NCBI RefSeq assembly: GCF_016861915.1
Contig: NZ_BOLX01000004.1
Coordinates: forward strand, 1 to 64,000
DNA length: 64,000 bases
DNA from: Apilactobacillus nanyangensis
Lineage (GTDB): Bacteria > Bacillota > Bacilli > Lactobacillales > Lactobacillaceae
Direction: 5' to 3'
Each line of letters begins with the position of its first letter. Position 1 is the first letter of the stretch. A model generated the notes under the pieces. The model was not told the DNA's origin. It saw only the letters and a list, made by a program, of their open reading frames with translations, and made no database searches. The position numbers and the translations under genes are program-made. Shown piece after piece: positions 47,132 to 55,619 of this stretch.

Positions 47132-47594
47132 AGTCATCCATAATCTTTCTTTGCAATGGGAACATAACATCTTCATCTTCTTGCTTCATGTGATCATAAC
47201 CGTTTAAATGTAGGAAGCCATGAACAACAAGGAATCCTAATTCACGTTCGTATGAGTGGTCTAAAAATTCTGCTTGTTCAGCAACCTTATCGATTGAAAC
47301 AAAGATGTCACCAATGTTTTCTGGGATTTCTGCGGCCATTTCATCATCCATAATTAATGGAAAGTCGTCATCACCGTCTTCAATCGCAAAACTAATAACA
47401 TCAGTTGCGCGGTCAACGCCACGATACTTACTGTTAATTTCCTTAATTTCGTCGTTATTAACGAATGTTACTGACATTTCAGTATTATCCTTAAGGTCTA
47501 ATGCCTTGCTAGCAAATTGCAGTACATCTTCCACTAAATCGATGTGTTTTTGGTCTACACCGTCTTTTGTCTTATCGTAAATTTCTAAATCCAT
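47115..47594 (-). CDS. ybeY: Endoribonuclease YbeY
   Basis: A metal-dependent endoribonuclease needed for 16S rRNA maturation and 70S quality control. The 159-residue protein has the zinc motif HGFLHLNGYDH (about 131-141, H-x3-H-x5-H) and the conserved INSKYRGVDRATDVISFA block (about 53-70). It lies between phoH and dgkA, overlapping the latter, as in most Firmicutes. Confidence 0.96.
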   Translation of the reverse strand: MDLEIYDKTKDGVDQKHIDLVEDVLQFASKALDLKDNTEMSVTFVNNDEIKEINSKYRGVDRATDVISFAIEDGDDDFPLIMDDEMAAEIPENIGDIFVSIDKVAEQAEFLDHSYERELGFLVVHGFLHLNGYDHMKQEDEDVMFPLQRKIMDDYGLKR

Positions 47595-47618
47595 TCTGGT
47601 ACTCCTGTTATAAAATTT

Positions 47619-48587
47619 CTAGTTTTGTTGATATTCTTCGTAGGCATCGATAATTCTAGCAACCACTGGATGTCTAACAACATCCTTAGAATCAAACTTA
47701 ACAAAACGAATCTTTTCTACATTTTGTAAGATTGATTGAGCTTGAACTAGACCACTACTTGCATGTTTAGGCAAATCAATTTGAGATATATCACCGTTAA
47801 CAATCATCTTCGAACCAAATCCAAGACGAGTTAGGAACATCTTCATTTGAGCAGTTGTGGTGTTTTGAGCTTCATCTAAAATAACGAAAGCAGAGTCCAA
47901 CGTTCTACCACGCATATAAGCAAGTGGAGCGATTTCAATAACTCCTCTTTCCATCAATCTAGCGGTGTGTTCACGACCTAAAATGGAATGAAGAGCATCG
48001 TATATTGGTCTCAAATATGGATCAACTTTTTCTTTTAAATCACCAGGTAGAAAACCTAGGCTTTCACCGGCTTCAACGGCAGGTCTTGTCAAAATAATCT
48101 TTTCGACATCACCGTGTTTTAATGCTGCAATTGCCATAACCACAGCTAAGTATGTTTTACCAGTACCGGCAGGTCCAATTCCAAAAGTAATATCATTACG
48201 TTTTACAGATTGAACGTATTGGCGTTGGCCAAAGTTCTTAACACGGACTGGTTTTCCCTTAAAGTCTTTGATTAATATTTGATTGTATAGCTCTTTAAAA
48301 TAACTTAATGTATCATTTTTGGCCATATTCATAGCAGATACAAAATCACTGCTATTCAATGTAACACCATTTTGAATTAAGTCCATTAAGTTCTTAAAAA
48401 TTGAAATAACTTTATTAACATTATCTTCGCTTCCAGATACCTTCACATTGGTTCCAAAAGCATTAATTGATACTTCCATACCCTCTTCAAGAATTGTAAC
48501 GTATTTATTTTGTGCCCCTAATAACTTAGGTTCAAAATCTAAATTATGAATAATAAATTCTTTGGTTACTTCAGTTTGTTCTGTCAA
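47619..48587 (-). CDS. phoH: PhoH-like ATPase (YbeZ type)
   Basis: A 322-residue P-loop NTPase of the PhoH family with an N-terminal KH-like region. Walker A is GPAGTGKTYLAV (near 132-143) and Walker B is FVILDEAQN (near 228-236). Its pairing with ybeY points to RNA metabolism. I start at a TTG at 48587 (TEQTEVTKEF) because AGGGGT lies seven bases before it; the ATG at 48617 has no ribosome-binding site and would add ten residues outside the family alignment. An extended -10 (TGCTAATAT near 48618-48626) is a plausible promoter. Confidence 0.93.
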   Translation of the reverse strand: MTEQTEVTKEFIIHNLDFEPKLLGAQNKYVTILEEGMEVSINAFGTNVKVSGSEDNVNKVISIFKNLMDLIQNGVTLNSSDFVSAMNMAKNDTLSYFKELYNQILIKDFKGKPVRVKNFGQRQYVQSVKRNDITFGIGPAGTGKTYLAVVMAIAALKHGDVEKIILTRPAVEAGESLGFLPGDLKEKVDPYLRPIYDALHSILGREHTARLMERGVIEIAPLAYMRGRTLDSAFVILDEAQNTTTAQMKMFLTRLGFGSKMIVNGDISQIDLPKHASSGLVQAQSILQNVEKIRFVKFDSKDVVRHPVVARIIDAYEEYQQN

Positions 48588-48667
48588 TATAGCGACCCCT
48601 TTTTTATTGATAATCAAATATTAGCACAGATTTTGACTTTAAAAAAGTTATTAATATGTACTAACAA

Positions 48668-48701
48668 AGCATGATTGTAATGTATTACAACCATACTTTA
48701 T
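48668..48701 (-). terminator. Possible terminator after yqeY
   Basis: AAAGtATGgTTGTAAT pairs with ATTACAAtCATgCTTT on the minus strand, a long imperfect stem, but only TTGTTAG follows, without a T run. It could be a weak terminator or an mRNA-end stabiliser. Confidence 0.35.
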
Positions 48702-48707
48702 AAATAA

Positions 48708-49151
48708 TTAGCTTAAGTGAGCTTTTACAGATTGGTTAACTTCGTTTCCGTCAGCTTTACCCTTAACCTTTGGCATGATAGCACCCATTACTTTACCAAA
48801 ATCAGACATTGCTGAAGCGCCAACTTCGCTGATAGTTTCTTCAACTACCTTGTCAATTTCTTCTTTTGACATTTGTTTTGGAGCATACTTGCTTAGCACA
48901 GCTAATTGTTCTTCTTGTTCGGCAACTAAATCATCTCTACCACCATCTTTGAATTCAGCAATAGATTCCTTAACTTGCTTAACTTCACGACTGATAACAG
49001 TTAATTCTTCGTCATCACTTAAATCATGACCCAAAGCAACTTTTTCGTTAGTTAGGGCTGATTTTAGAGAACGAATAACGTTCAAAGCAGTTTTGTTGTG
49101 TTCCTTCATTGCATTTTTAAGATCTTCATTAAGATTTGTAGCGATACTCAT
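48708..49151 (-). CDS. GatB/YqeY domain protein
   Basis: A 147-residue protein of the YqeY family, equivalent to the C-terminal tRNA-binding helical domain of GatB but encoded alone. Landmarks: NVIRSLKSALTNEKVALG (about 24-41), YAPKQMSKEEIDKVVEETI (about 92-110) and GKVMGAIMPKVKGKADGNEV (about 119-138). Function is unproven; a role in tRNA handling is inferred from the domain. It follows rpsU, the standard order in Bacilli, behind the rpsU terminator. Confidence 0.93.
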   Translation of the reverse strand: MSIATNLNEDLKNAMKEHNKTALNVIRSLKSALTNEKVALGHDLSDDEELTVISREVKQVKESIAEFKDGGRDDLVAEQEEQLAVLSKYAPKQMSKEEIDKVVEETISEVGASAMSDFGKVMGAIMPKVKGKADGNEVNQSVKAHLS

Positions 49152-49191
49152 TATAGTTTCCCTCTTTCAAAATATTCAGCTTAGTTTTAGC

Positions 49192-49226
49192 AAAAAAAAC
49201 GTCCCTGAAATAACAGGAACGTTTTT
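49192..49226 (-). terminator. Terminator after rpsU
   Basis: AAAACGTtCCTG pairs with CAGGgACGTTTT over a six-base loop, followed by TTTTTTTTG on the minus strand, 6 bases past the rpsU stop. Confidence 0.88.
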
Positions 49227-49231
49227 AGTAA

Positions 49232-49426
49232 TTAAAAGCGACGGCTTTTTTTCTTGTTGTTGCGCTTTCTTGCTGCTTCAGATTTTAATTTACGTTTAAC
49301 ACTTGGTTTTTCGTAGAATTCTCGTTTACGGTATTCACGTAAAGTACCGTTCTTGGAAACTGTACGTTTGAAACGACGAAGAGCATCATCAAGAGATTCG
49401 TTTTTACGAACGACTGTTTTTGACAT
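49232..49426 (-). CDS. rpsU: 30S ribosomal protein S21
   Basis: A 64-residue, strongly basic ribosomal protein of the small subunit's platform. The conserved core [19 protein letters not shown] (residues 3-21) and the [17 protein letters not shown] region (about 30-46) fit S21, with a basic tail. The ribosome-binding site is a striking tandem, GGAGGGAGGG, 9 bases from the ATG. A near-perfect promoter lies 75 bases upstream. In E. coli rpsU heads the dnaG-rpoD operon; here it is with yqeY instead. Confidence 0.97.
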   Translation of the reverse strand: MSKTVVRKNESLDDALRRFKRTVSKNGTLREYRKREFYEKPSVKRKLKSEAARKRNNKKKSRRF

Positions 49427-49458
49427 ATGAAAATTCCCTCCCTCCGAGCTCGAAATAC

Positions 49459-49490
49459 AACAGTTACTTTTTTTGTTTATTAAAACTGTT
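49459..49490 (-). repeat. Inverted repeat in the rpsU leader
   Basis: AACAGTT (49459-49465) and AACTGTT (49484-49490) form an inverted repeat with an 18-base AT-rich loop, between the rpsU promoter and its ribosome-binding site. It could form a weak stem-loop in the leader RNA. Confidence 0.4.
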
Positions 49491-49497
49491 CTTAATA

Positions 49498-49526
49498 ATT
49501 ATACAAAACAATATTTATAACGTCAA
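49498..49526 (-). promoter_or_regulatory. Promoter of rpsU
   Basis: Minus-strand TTGACG (49521-49526), 17 bp, TATAAT (49498-49503): the best match to the sigma-A consensus in the window. Confidence 0.88.
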
Positions 49527-49602
49527 TATTACATTTCAATTTAAAACTACTTTTATGACAGTTTTTTAGATATAATATAGTCGTTAAAAAGGAGTGATTT
49601 TA

Positions 49603-50415
49603 ATGAAACATATTAATATATTTGCCATCTCTGATTCTAGTGGTGAAACAGCGATGCAAGTTGCTAAAACCGCTGGTGCACAATTCGAAAGTGCTGACAT
49701 TTCATACGAACGATACCCATTTATCACTACCGAATCAATGTTAAGTGGTATCTTAAAAATTGCTAAACAAAAAGAAGCCGTCATTTTTCATACCCTAGTT
49801 AACGCCGATTTAAGTAAACTAATTGAAGATTTTGCAATGGCCAATAATTTACAAAACGTTGACTGTGTCCAAAAGCCCATGAAGGCCATTAGTAGCCAAT
49901 TAGGTTTTAACCCTGAACGTGTTAGTGGTTTGGTTCATGACTTAAACGATGATTACTTTAAAAGAATTGAAGCGATGGAATTCTCCGTTGAAAATGATGA
50001 TGGAAGCAACCCACAAAACCTAACAAAAGCAGATGTCGTAATCCTAGGAATTTCTAGAACATCCAAGACACCGCTATCACTATACCTTGCAAACAAACAG
50101 GTAAAGGTATCAAACGTTCCAATTGGTCCTACCATCCAGTTACCTAAAGAAGTATTTGACGTTGATCCAAAGAAAATTATTGGTCTTACCAGCGTAACTA
50201 AAGATATTCAAAAGATTAGAAAAGCCAGAATGGCATCATATGGTATCGATGAAGATACACCATATTCAAACTCAAAGAACATTGATGAGGAATTAGAATA
50301 TGCTAACAACTTATACCATGAACTTGGTTGTTTAATTATCGACGTCCACGATAAATCAATCGAAGAAACAGCCACTGTGATTATGGAAAGTCTTGATTTA
50401 GATTCATACCAATAA
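49603..50415 (+). CDS. ppsR: Pyruvate, phosphate dikinase regulatory protein (PpsR/YqfL)
   Basis: A bifunctional DUF299 protein that phosphorylates (ADP-dependent) and dephosphorylates pyruvate phosphate dikinase or PEP synthase. The 270-residue protein has the N-terminal AISDSSGETA motif (about 8-17), a P-loop-like segment LGISRTSKTPLSLYLA (about 147-162) and the conserved GLTS region near 193. The ATG at 49603 has AAGGAG upstream, and a TATAAT lies near 49571-49576. It runs against the surrounding minus-strand genes, divergently from rpsU and convergent with nfo. The target dikinase is not in the window. Confidence 0.9.
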   Translation: MKHINIFAISDSSGETAMQVAKTAGAQFESADISYERYPFITTESMLSGILKIAKQKEAVIFHTLVNADLSKLIEDFAMANNLQNVDCVQKPMKAISSQLGFNPERVSGLVHDLNDDYFKRIEAMEFSVENDDGSNPQNLTKADVVILGISRTSKTPLSLYLANKQVKVSNVPIGPTIQLPKEVFDVDPKKIIGLTSVTKDIQKIRKARMASYGIDEDTPYSNSKNIDEELEYANNLYHELGCLIIDVHDKSIEETATVIMESLDLDSYQ

Positions 50416-50440
50416 AAAAAGAGCTTAACAGCTCTTTTTT
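50415..50440. terminator. Bidirectional terminator between ppsR and nfo
   Basis: A perfect 10-bp stem (AAAAAAGAGC with GCTCTTTTTT) over a six-base loop, with T runs on both strands, in the 29-base gap between the two convergent genes. Confidence 0.9.
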
Positions 50441-50444
50441 ATTT

Positions 50445-51350
50445 TTATTGATTTAAAATATCATCCATCAAATTATTATTGAATTGTTGTTCTTTTAACA
50501 TTTTAACTTCGAAGTAATGTGGAGACAACTTCTTCTTAGTTCCTTCAACAGCAACAGCTGGTGTTTCCATAATCTTTGGAACATCAACTAAAGATTCGTG
50601 GTGAGCAATGTAGTTCAAGGCATCGAACCCGATTGTTCCTAACCCAATGATTTCATGTCTATCTTTATGACTGCCAAAATCATTCTTAGAATCATTTAAG
50701 TGAACGACCTTTAATCGATCTAAACCAATTACATGGTCGAATTCATTTAAGACACCGTCGAAGTCTTCTTTAACGTTGTAACCAGCATCGTTAGTATGAC
50801 AAGTGTCGAAAGTAACGGATACTTTATCGTTGTCCTTAACACCATCAATGATTTGTGCAATTTCTTCAAAGGTACGTCCAACTTCTGTTCCCTTACCTGC
50901 CATAGTTTCCAACGCAATTTGAACCTTTTGATCTGGTTCAATGACTTCGTTTAAACCCTTGGCAATTTGAGCAATTGCTTTATCTGCACCTTCACCAACA
51001 TGAGAACCAGGATGTAACACAATTTGTGTTGCACCAATAGCTTCAGCACGTTTAACTTCTTCATGTAAGAAATCAACACCAAACTTAAAGTTCTGTGGCT
51101 TGGTAACATTTCCTAAATTAATGATGTATGGAGCATGAACAACGCTTTCCAAAATACCATGTTCTTTCATGTATTCCTTACCGTCTTCGGCTCTTAATTC
51201 ATCAATTGGCTTTCTTCTGGTGTTTTGAGGAGCACCAGTGTAAACCATAAATGCATTTTCACCATAGCTGTCAGCTTCTTTAGCAGAACCCAAAAACATG
51301 GTTGAGCCATTCATGCTAACGTGAGATCCGATTAAAAACTTACTTGTCAT
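50445..51350 (-). CDS. nfo: Endonuclease IV
   Basis: An AP endonuclease of the TIM-barrel xylose-isomerase-like family that cuts at abasic sites in base-excision repair. The 301-residue protein shows the zinc-ligand motifs: GSHVSM (about 8-13), [11 protein letters not shown] (about 67-77), VLHPGSHVG (about 107-115), ALETMAGKG near 145, [11 protein letters not shown] near 176, and [17 protein letters not shown] near 216. The start lies inside the last codons of the upstream glycerophosphotransferase gene (11-base overlap), with GGATGA as ribosome-binding site, so it is translationally coupled to the teichoic-acid operon. Confidence 0.95.
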   Translation of the reverse strand: MTSKFLIGSHVSMNGSTMFLGSAKEADSYGENAFMVYTGAPQNTRRKPIDELRAEDGKEYMKEHGILESVVHAPYIINLGNVTKPQNFKFGVDFLHEEVKRAEAIGATQIVLHPGSHVGEGADKAIAQIAKGLNEVIEPDQKVQIALETMAGKGTEVGRTFEEIAQIIDGVKDNDKVSVTFDTCHTNDAGYNVKEDFDGVLNEFDHVIGLDRLKVVHLNDSKNDFGSHKDRHEIIGLGTIGFDALNYIAHHESLVDVPKIMETPAVAVEGTKKKLSPHYFEVKMLKEQQFNNNLMDDILNQ

Positions 51351-52563
51351 TACTAATCATCCTCATTTCATCAACAAATTTTTCTGAAGAGTCTGCGGAT
51401 TCCCATCCACAATACTTTTCATAGAATTCTTCGTACTTCTTATCGTATTCAGAATACTTCTTTTCCTTGTTAAATACATCAATTTGCTTGTAAAAGTCGT
51501 CTTCATCTTCAACAACGGGTCCAGGTAATTCTGTTCTGTAGTCAAAGTAGAAACCACGAATATCATCTTCATAATGCTTTAAATCATATGCATAGAATAA
51601 CATTGGACGTTTTAAATTAGCATAGTCAAACATTACTGATGAATAGTCTGTAATTAATAAATCTGACATTAAGTATAGATCACTGATGTCTTCTTCAACC
51701 ATGATGTAAACACGGTCCTCAAATCCCTTAATATCAATGAAATCTTTTACAAGATAATGTGGTCTGATAATTAATACAGTATTATCATCAACTTGTTCAA
51801 AGAAAGTCTTCAAACTAAATGGTAATTCAAAGTTGTAAACACCTTTACGTTTGTAATTATCATCTCGCCAAGTTGGTGCATATGTAATTACATTTAAATC
51901 ATCACGACCAAGGTATTCTTTCTTTAATCTACTAATGTTATCTTGAGTGTCACCGTAATATAAAACATCATTTCTTGGATAACCAATGTCTAGAAAATGA
52001 TTGTTAAAATCAAATGCTCTAGCAAAAATATCTTTCGAATATTGGTTAGGAGCAATTAAGTAATCCCAACGATGAGCTTCATTAGTAAAGTTTCTTTTAT
52101 ATTTTTCAGTGTTGGTACCTGGCATCATAACATTTTCAATATCGGTACCTAATTTCTTCAAAGGAGTACCATGCCATGTTTGCATATATACGGTACCTTT
52201 ATTTTTATTCCACCATTTTGGCGTTCTAGAATTAAATACCCAGAAGTTGGCTCTAGCCATTACCCATACCCACTTAGGCATGAACTTTCTGACCATATTA
52301 ATATCTGGATACAATTCTTTGAAGGTCTTATATTGAGCTTTTCTCACAGTAAAATATGCTTTTGACTTATCTTCGGGATATTTTTCAACCCACTTTTCAT
52401 AAATAGCTGCAGGGTTATCATTAATATCTTTTCCCTGGAAACTTTCAAAAACAACTAGATTCTTTTTTACTGGTAAAGTAATCAAAACATTATTAATTAA
52501 AATCAATACTCGACGAATTGATTTTTTAATAAATCTAATTACTTTTTTCTTCAATTTCATCAT
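51340..52563 (-). CDS. CDP-glycerol glycerophosphotransferase family protein (TagF/TagB-like)
   Basis: A 407-residue enzyme that transfers glycerol phosphate from CDP-glycerol to a growing wall-teichoic-acid chain. Family landmarks: a basic amphipathic N-terminus, [12 protein letters not shown] (about 131-142, catalytic histidine), YAPTWRDD (about 224-231), RPHYL near 255, and the CDP-binding [17 protein letters not shown] block (about 301-317). It is shorter than the full TagF/TarL polymerase (over 600 residues), so either primase (TagB) or a short polymerase is possible. It follows the tagG permease by 29 bases and overlaps nfo. Confidence 0.85.
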   Translation of the reverse strand: MMKLKKKVIRFIKKSIRRVLILINNVLITLPVKKNLVVFESFQGKDINDNPAAIYEKWVEKYPEDKSKAYFTVRKAQYKTFKELYPDINMVRKFMPKWVWVMARANFWVFNSRTPKWWNKNKGTVYMQTWHGTPLKKLGTDIENVMMPGTNTEKYKRNFTNEAHRWDYLIAPNQYSKDIFARAFDFNNHFLDIGYPRNDVLYYGDTQDNISRLKKEYLGRDDLNVITYAPTWRDDNYKRKGVYNFELPFSLKTFFEQVDDNTVLIIRPHYLVKDFIDIKGFEDRVYIMVEEDISDLYLMSDLLITDYSSVMFDYANLKRPMLFYAYDLKHYEDDIRGFYFDYRTELPGPVVEDEDDFYKQIDVFNKEKKYSEYDKKYEEFYEKYCGWESADSSEKFVDEMRMISNDK

Positions 52564-52592
52564 ACGACACTTTCAATCCTTTTAACTTTTAA

Positions 52593-53411
52593 CTAAATAT
52601 AATCTACAAAGCGAGCTCTGAACTTGTAATGTAGATGTGATCCAACCAATAGGAAGAATAATACTGTTAACCAGAAAATTAACATCAACATTGGCTTTTG
52701 CCAGAACCATGCTTCACCTAGCATTGATTCTCTAAATCCAGAAACAATGTAGAAGAATGGGTTCAATTGTAAGAATCTTACAAAGAATGCAGGGAATGCA
52801 TTAGTTTCAAAGTTAAATAGAACTCCAGACATGTAGAACAATACTCTCATGATTGATTGTAGGAAAATACGGTAATCACGGACAAGAATTGTGACAGTTG
52901 AGTTAAAGATACCAAATGCTAATAACCAGCAAATCATTGCAAAGAAGTAGTATAGCCATTGAATCCAGTATAGGTTAGGTAGTACTCCACCCTTTAGGTA
53001 CCCTAAGATAATTGAACATGCTAGCATAGCCCAGAATGAACTTAAGTTAGTTAGAATCTTAATTGATGGTAGAACACTAACCGGGAACTTCATTTTTGAA
53101 ACCATACCCACTTGTTGGTAGATACTCTTAGATGCATCCAATGTAACACTGTTCATGTAGAACCATGGAGTAATACCGATAACCATCCAAGTTAGGTAAT
53201 CAACACTACCAGATGTACCCTTCTTTAAACCAACACCGAATACTAACCAATAAATTAAGATTTGAATAATTGGGTATAAGTAGGCCCAAACAATACCTAG
53301 GTAATGACTTTGGTAATCAGATTTATCTTGGTATTTTGACACTCTAAACATTATTGGTAAATTTTGAATTTGCTCTTTGATTAATGTAATGACTTCCTTC
53401 AAGCCGATCAC
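52593..53411 (-). CDS. tagG: Teichoic-acid ABC transporter permease TagG
   Basis: A 272-residue ABC-2-type permease with about six membrane helices, matching TagG, which with the ATPase TagH flips lipid-linked wall teichoic acid across the membrane. The characteristic region YLGIVWAYLYPIIQILIYWLVFG (about 37-59) and the periplasmic TWMVIGITPWFYMNS segment (about 70-84) are present, and the end RARFVDYI is typical. The start is a GTG with AAAGGAA close upstream. It is flanked on both sides by glycerophosphotransferase genes, but no tagH follows or precedes it in the window. Confidence 0.9.
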   Translation of the reverse strand: MIGLKEVITLIKEQIQNLPIMFRVSKYQDKSDYQSHYLGIVWAYLYPIIQILIYWLVFGVGLKKGTSGSVDYLTWMVIGITPWFYMNSVTLDASKSIYQQVGMVSKMKFPVSVLPSIKILTNLSSFWAMLACSIILGYLKGGVLPNLYWIQWLYYFFAMICWLLAFGIFNSTVTILVRDYRIFLQSIMRVLFYMSGVLFNFETNAFPAFFVRFLQLNPFFYIVSGFRESMLGEAWFWQKPMLMLIFWLTVLFFLLVGSHLHYKFRARFVDYI

Positions 53412-53418
53412 ACTTCCT

Positions 53419-54585
53419 TTACTTTAAAGTTTTAATATATCTGTCGATTACTCGACTTGTTGCAAAACCATCATTGTATTTGTTCCAATGACGATTAAAA
53501 TTGGTAAAATCTGTTTGTTTATCTTCACTAATTGCTGTTTTTAGGTCATCCAAAGAAGTAATTGGTTTTGTAGGCAACCAATTTAATAAATCATCTTGAA
53601 TTCCTGGATTTTGTTTGTATTGGTCTAAATCAAACATAAAGAACAATAGAGAATGTGCATTAGGCAATAGTGAATAATCAAAAGCAACTGATGAATAATC
53701 AGTTACTAAGGTGTCAGTTACAGCTAACAAATCAGTTGTTGATAATTGATTTGAAAACATCACGTTTGGATTCTTTGATTCCCTTTGTAATTTTTCTTCT
53801 AAGTCCTTTAGAAGTGGATGTAGCTTTACGACTACCATTGCATTAGGATCATTTGATAAAGCCTTAATAACACCCTTAGGTGGGTTAAATGACCTTCCCT
53901 CATCACGATATGTTGGTGCATATAGAATTACTCGTTTATCCTTTAATTGAGGAGCAAAGCTATAAACACGTCTTCTCGCGATACTTTGCCATTTTTCCTT
54001 AAATAATCTGTCAGATCTTGGATAACCAATCATCTTCATTTTATCAAAGGAAACATGATAGCTATTCTCAAATACATGTCCCATTGTTTCGGAAGCAACC
54101 ACATATTCATCAAAGCTATTATAAACTTTTTGAAAGCGACGTTTGTCGGAAGCACTTCTATCCTTAGTAGAAGCATCTTCCCAACCAAACTTCTTAATTG
54201 CACCATTGGCATGCCATAATTGAACAACCTTTAAATTCTTTGGATGGACAATGCCACCCAAAAAAGGAAAGTAATTGTCACAAAAGACAACATTACTTGC
54301 CATTATTTTTGGAATTAAGTCAAACACTAGTTTAAATCCGTCTCTAAACAAGACGGTCTTAATTCCGTATGCAGCCAAATCAGTGGCTGCCGCTTCGCTT
54401 GATGATTCATAATATACATATAGCCTTTTATTTTTTGGCAATCGACGAGCCATTGATTTGATTAATCCAAGATTATTATCAAAGCTCATTATGTAAATTA
54501 CATTCTCTTTTTTTCTGAAATAAAATAGTAAAGAAACTATCTTAATTAAAAATATATACATAACCTTCAAAACAGATCCCACCAT
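53419..54585 (-). CDS. CDP-glycerol glycerophosphotransferase family protein (TagB-like)
   Basis: A 388-residue homologue of the gene at 51340-52563, with one N-terminal hydrophobic segment (about 6-22) that may hold it at the membrane. It keeps the family blocks: VQLWHANGAIKKFGWE (about 122-137), RSDRLF near 200, YAPTYRDEGRSF (about 229-240), VVKLHP near 260, and VTDYSSVAFDYSLLP (about 302-316). Length fits TagB/TarB (about 380), which adds the first glycerol phosphate. It leads the tag operon and starts at an ATG without a strong ribosome-binding site; a second ATG at residue 9 is possible. Confidence 0.85.
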   Translation of the reverse strand: MVGSVLKVMYIFLIKIVSLLFYFRKKENVIYIMSFDNNLGLIKSMARRLPKNKRLYVYYESSSEAAATDLAAYGIKTVLFRDGFKLVFDLIPKIMASNVVFCDNYFPFLGGIVHPKNLKVVQLWHANGAIKKFGWEDASTKDRSASDKRRFQKVYNSFDEYVVASETMGHVFENSYHVSFDKMKMIGYPRSDRLFKEKWQSIARRRVYSFAPQLKDKRVILYAPTYRDEGRSFNPPKGVIKALSNDPNAMVVVKLHPLLKDLEEKLQRESKNPNVMFSNQLSTTDLLAVTDTLVTDYSSVAFDYSLLPNAHSLLFFMFDLDQYKQNPGIQDDLLNWLPTKPITSLDDLKTAISEDKQTDFTNFNRHWNKYNDGFATSRVIDRYIKTLK

Positions 54586-54611
54586 ATTTAAAAACTATCA
54601 CACAATCCAGT

Positions 54612-54617
54612 ATTATA
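54612..54617 (-). promoter_or_regulatory. Promoter (-10) of the teichoic-acid operon
   Basis: Minus-strand TGATATAAT gives an extended -10 with a perfect TATAAT, 27 bases upstream of the first tag gene. No convincing -35 is seen. Confidence 0.6.
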
Positions 54618-54650
54618 TCACACTTAATGTAGAAAAATTATTACATTTAA

Positions 54651-55538
54651 CTATTCAACCTTGTGTTCATAGAAATGCCCCATAATAGTAGATGCTTCAG
54701 TCACACTCGCAAATGCGTGCTCATCTGATTCATCTAAAGCTTCCTGTAACTCAGATAGTTCATATCTTGAAATGGTTGTAAATAGAATTGTTTTTTCATC
54801 ATGCTTATATGCACCCTCAGCATCATGAATGATCGTAATTCCACGAGGAATATGGTTTTGAATGCTATCAATCACTGTCTTTGGATGATCTGTTACGACT
54901 AGCACCTGCATTCTTTGTTGACGAGTGTATGCGAAGTCAATCGCCTTAGCATTCACCACGATTCCGATTGCAGAATAAAATGCATATGGCCATCCATACG
55001 TAAATCCAGCAGCGGTAATAATGAAGATATTGAAAGCGATGTTAATCGTTCCAATACTTCTCCCCGTTTTTCTCCGGATAACAATTCCTAAAATATCCAA
55101 TCCACCTGTAGAAATTTCGTTTTTTAAACTCATTCCCGTTCCAAAACCATTAACCACGCCACCAAAGATAGCACAAATCATCGGATCATTGGTTAGATAC
55201 ACTGGATGCAATGACTTAATCATAAAACTGGCTAGAAAAACAGTTAAGATGGTAAAACAAGTAAATTGATGGCCAATTTGTTTCCAGGCCAATATAAAAA
55301 ATGGAATATTTAATACAAATAAACCAATCGAAGGAGAAATTGAGAATGGTAAAAATCTCCCTGATAAAGTATTAATCAACTGTGATAAACCAGTAAATCC
55401 AGATGAGTAGATTTTACCTGGCGTCCAGAAAAAATTCATGGCAATTGATACCATGATTCCGTACATAAAAGCAGTTGATGCTTTCGCTAAGTATTGATGT
55501 CGTCTTAAAATCCTTTGAACATCGTCCATAAGTTTCAT
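54651..55538 (-). CDS. YitT family membrane protein
   Basis: A 295-residue protein with five to six membrane helices (about residues 20-230; FMYGIMVSIAMNFFWTPGKIYSSGFTG opens them) and a C-terminal cytosolic DUF2179 domain (about 215-295). This is the YitT/YebE family (DUF161), widespread in Firmicutes, several copies per genome, function unknown. GAGAGG lies upstream of both candidate ATGs (55538 and 55529). An extended -10 (TGTTATACT, 55562-55570) suggests its own promoter after the aspS terminator. Confidence 0.88.
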   Translation of the reverse strand: MKLMDDVQRILRRHQYLAKASTAFMYGIMVSIAMNFFWTPGKIYSSGFTGLSQLINTLSGRFLPFSISPSIGLFVLNIPFFILAWKQIGHQFTCFTILTVFLASFMIKSLHPVYLTNDPMICAIFGGVVNGFGTGMSLKNEISTGGLDILGIVIRRKTGRSIGTINIAFNIFIITAAGFTYGWPYAFYSAIGIVVNAKAIDFAYTRQQRMQVLVVTDHPKTVIDSIQNHIPRGITIIHDAEGAYKHDEKTILFTTISRYELSELQEALDESDEHAFASVTEASTIMGHFYEHKVE

Positions 55539-55582
55539 AACCTCTCATTTAATATGAAAATAGTATAACATAAATACGGATT

Positions 55583-55615
55583 AAAAAAAGACTTCCCTAA
55601 TGGAAGTCTTTCTTT
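55583..55615 (-). terminator. Terminator after aspS
   Basis: AAAGACTTCC pairs with GGAAGTCTTT over a five-base loop and is followed by seven T on the minus strand. It lies five bases past the aspS stop. Confidence 0.9.
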
Positions 55616-55619
55616 GTTA

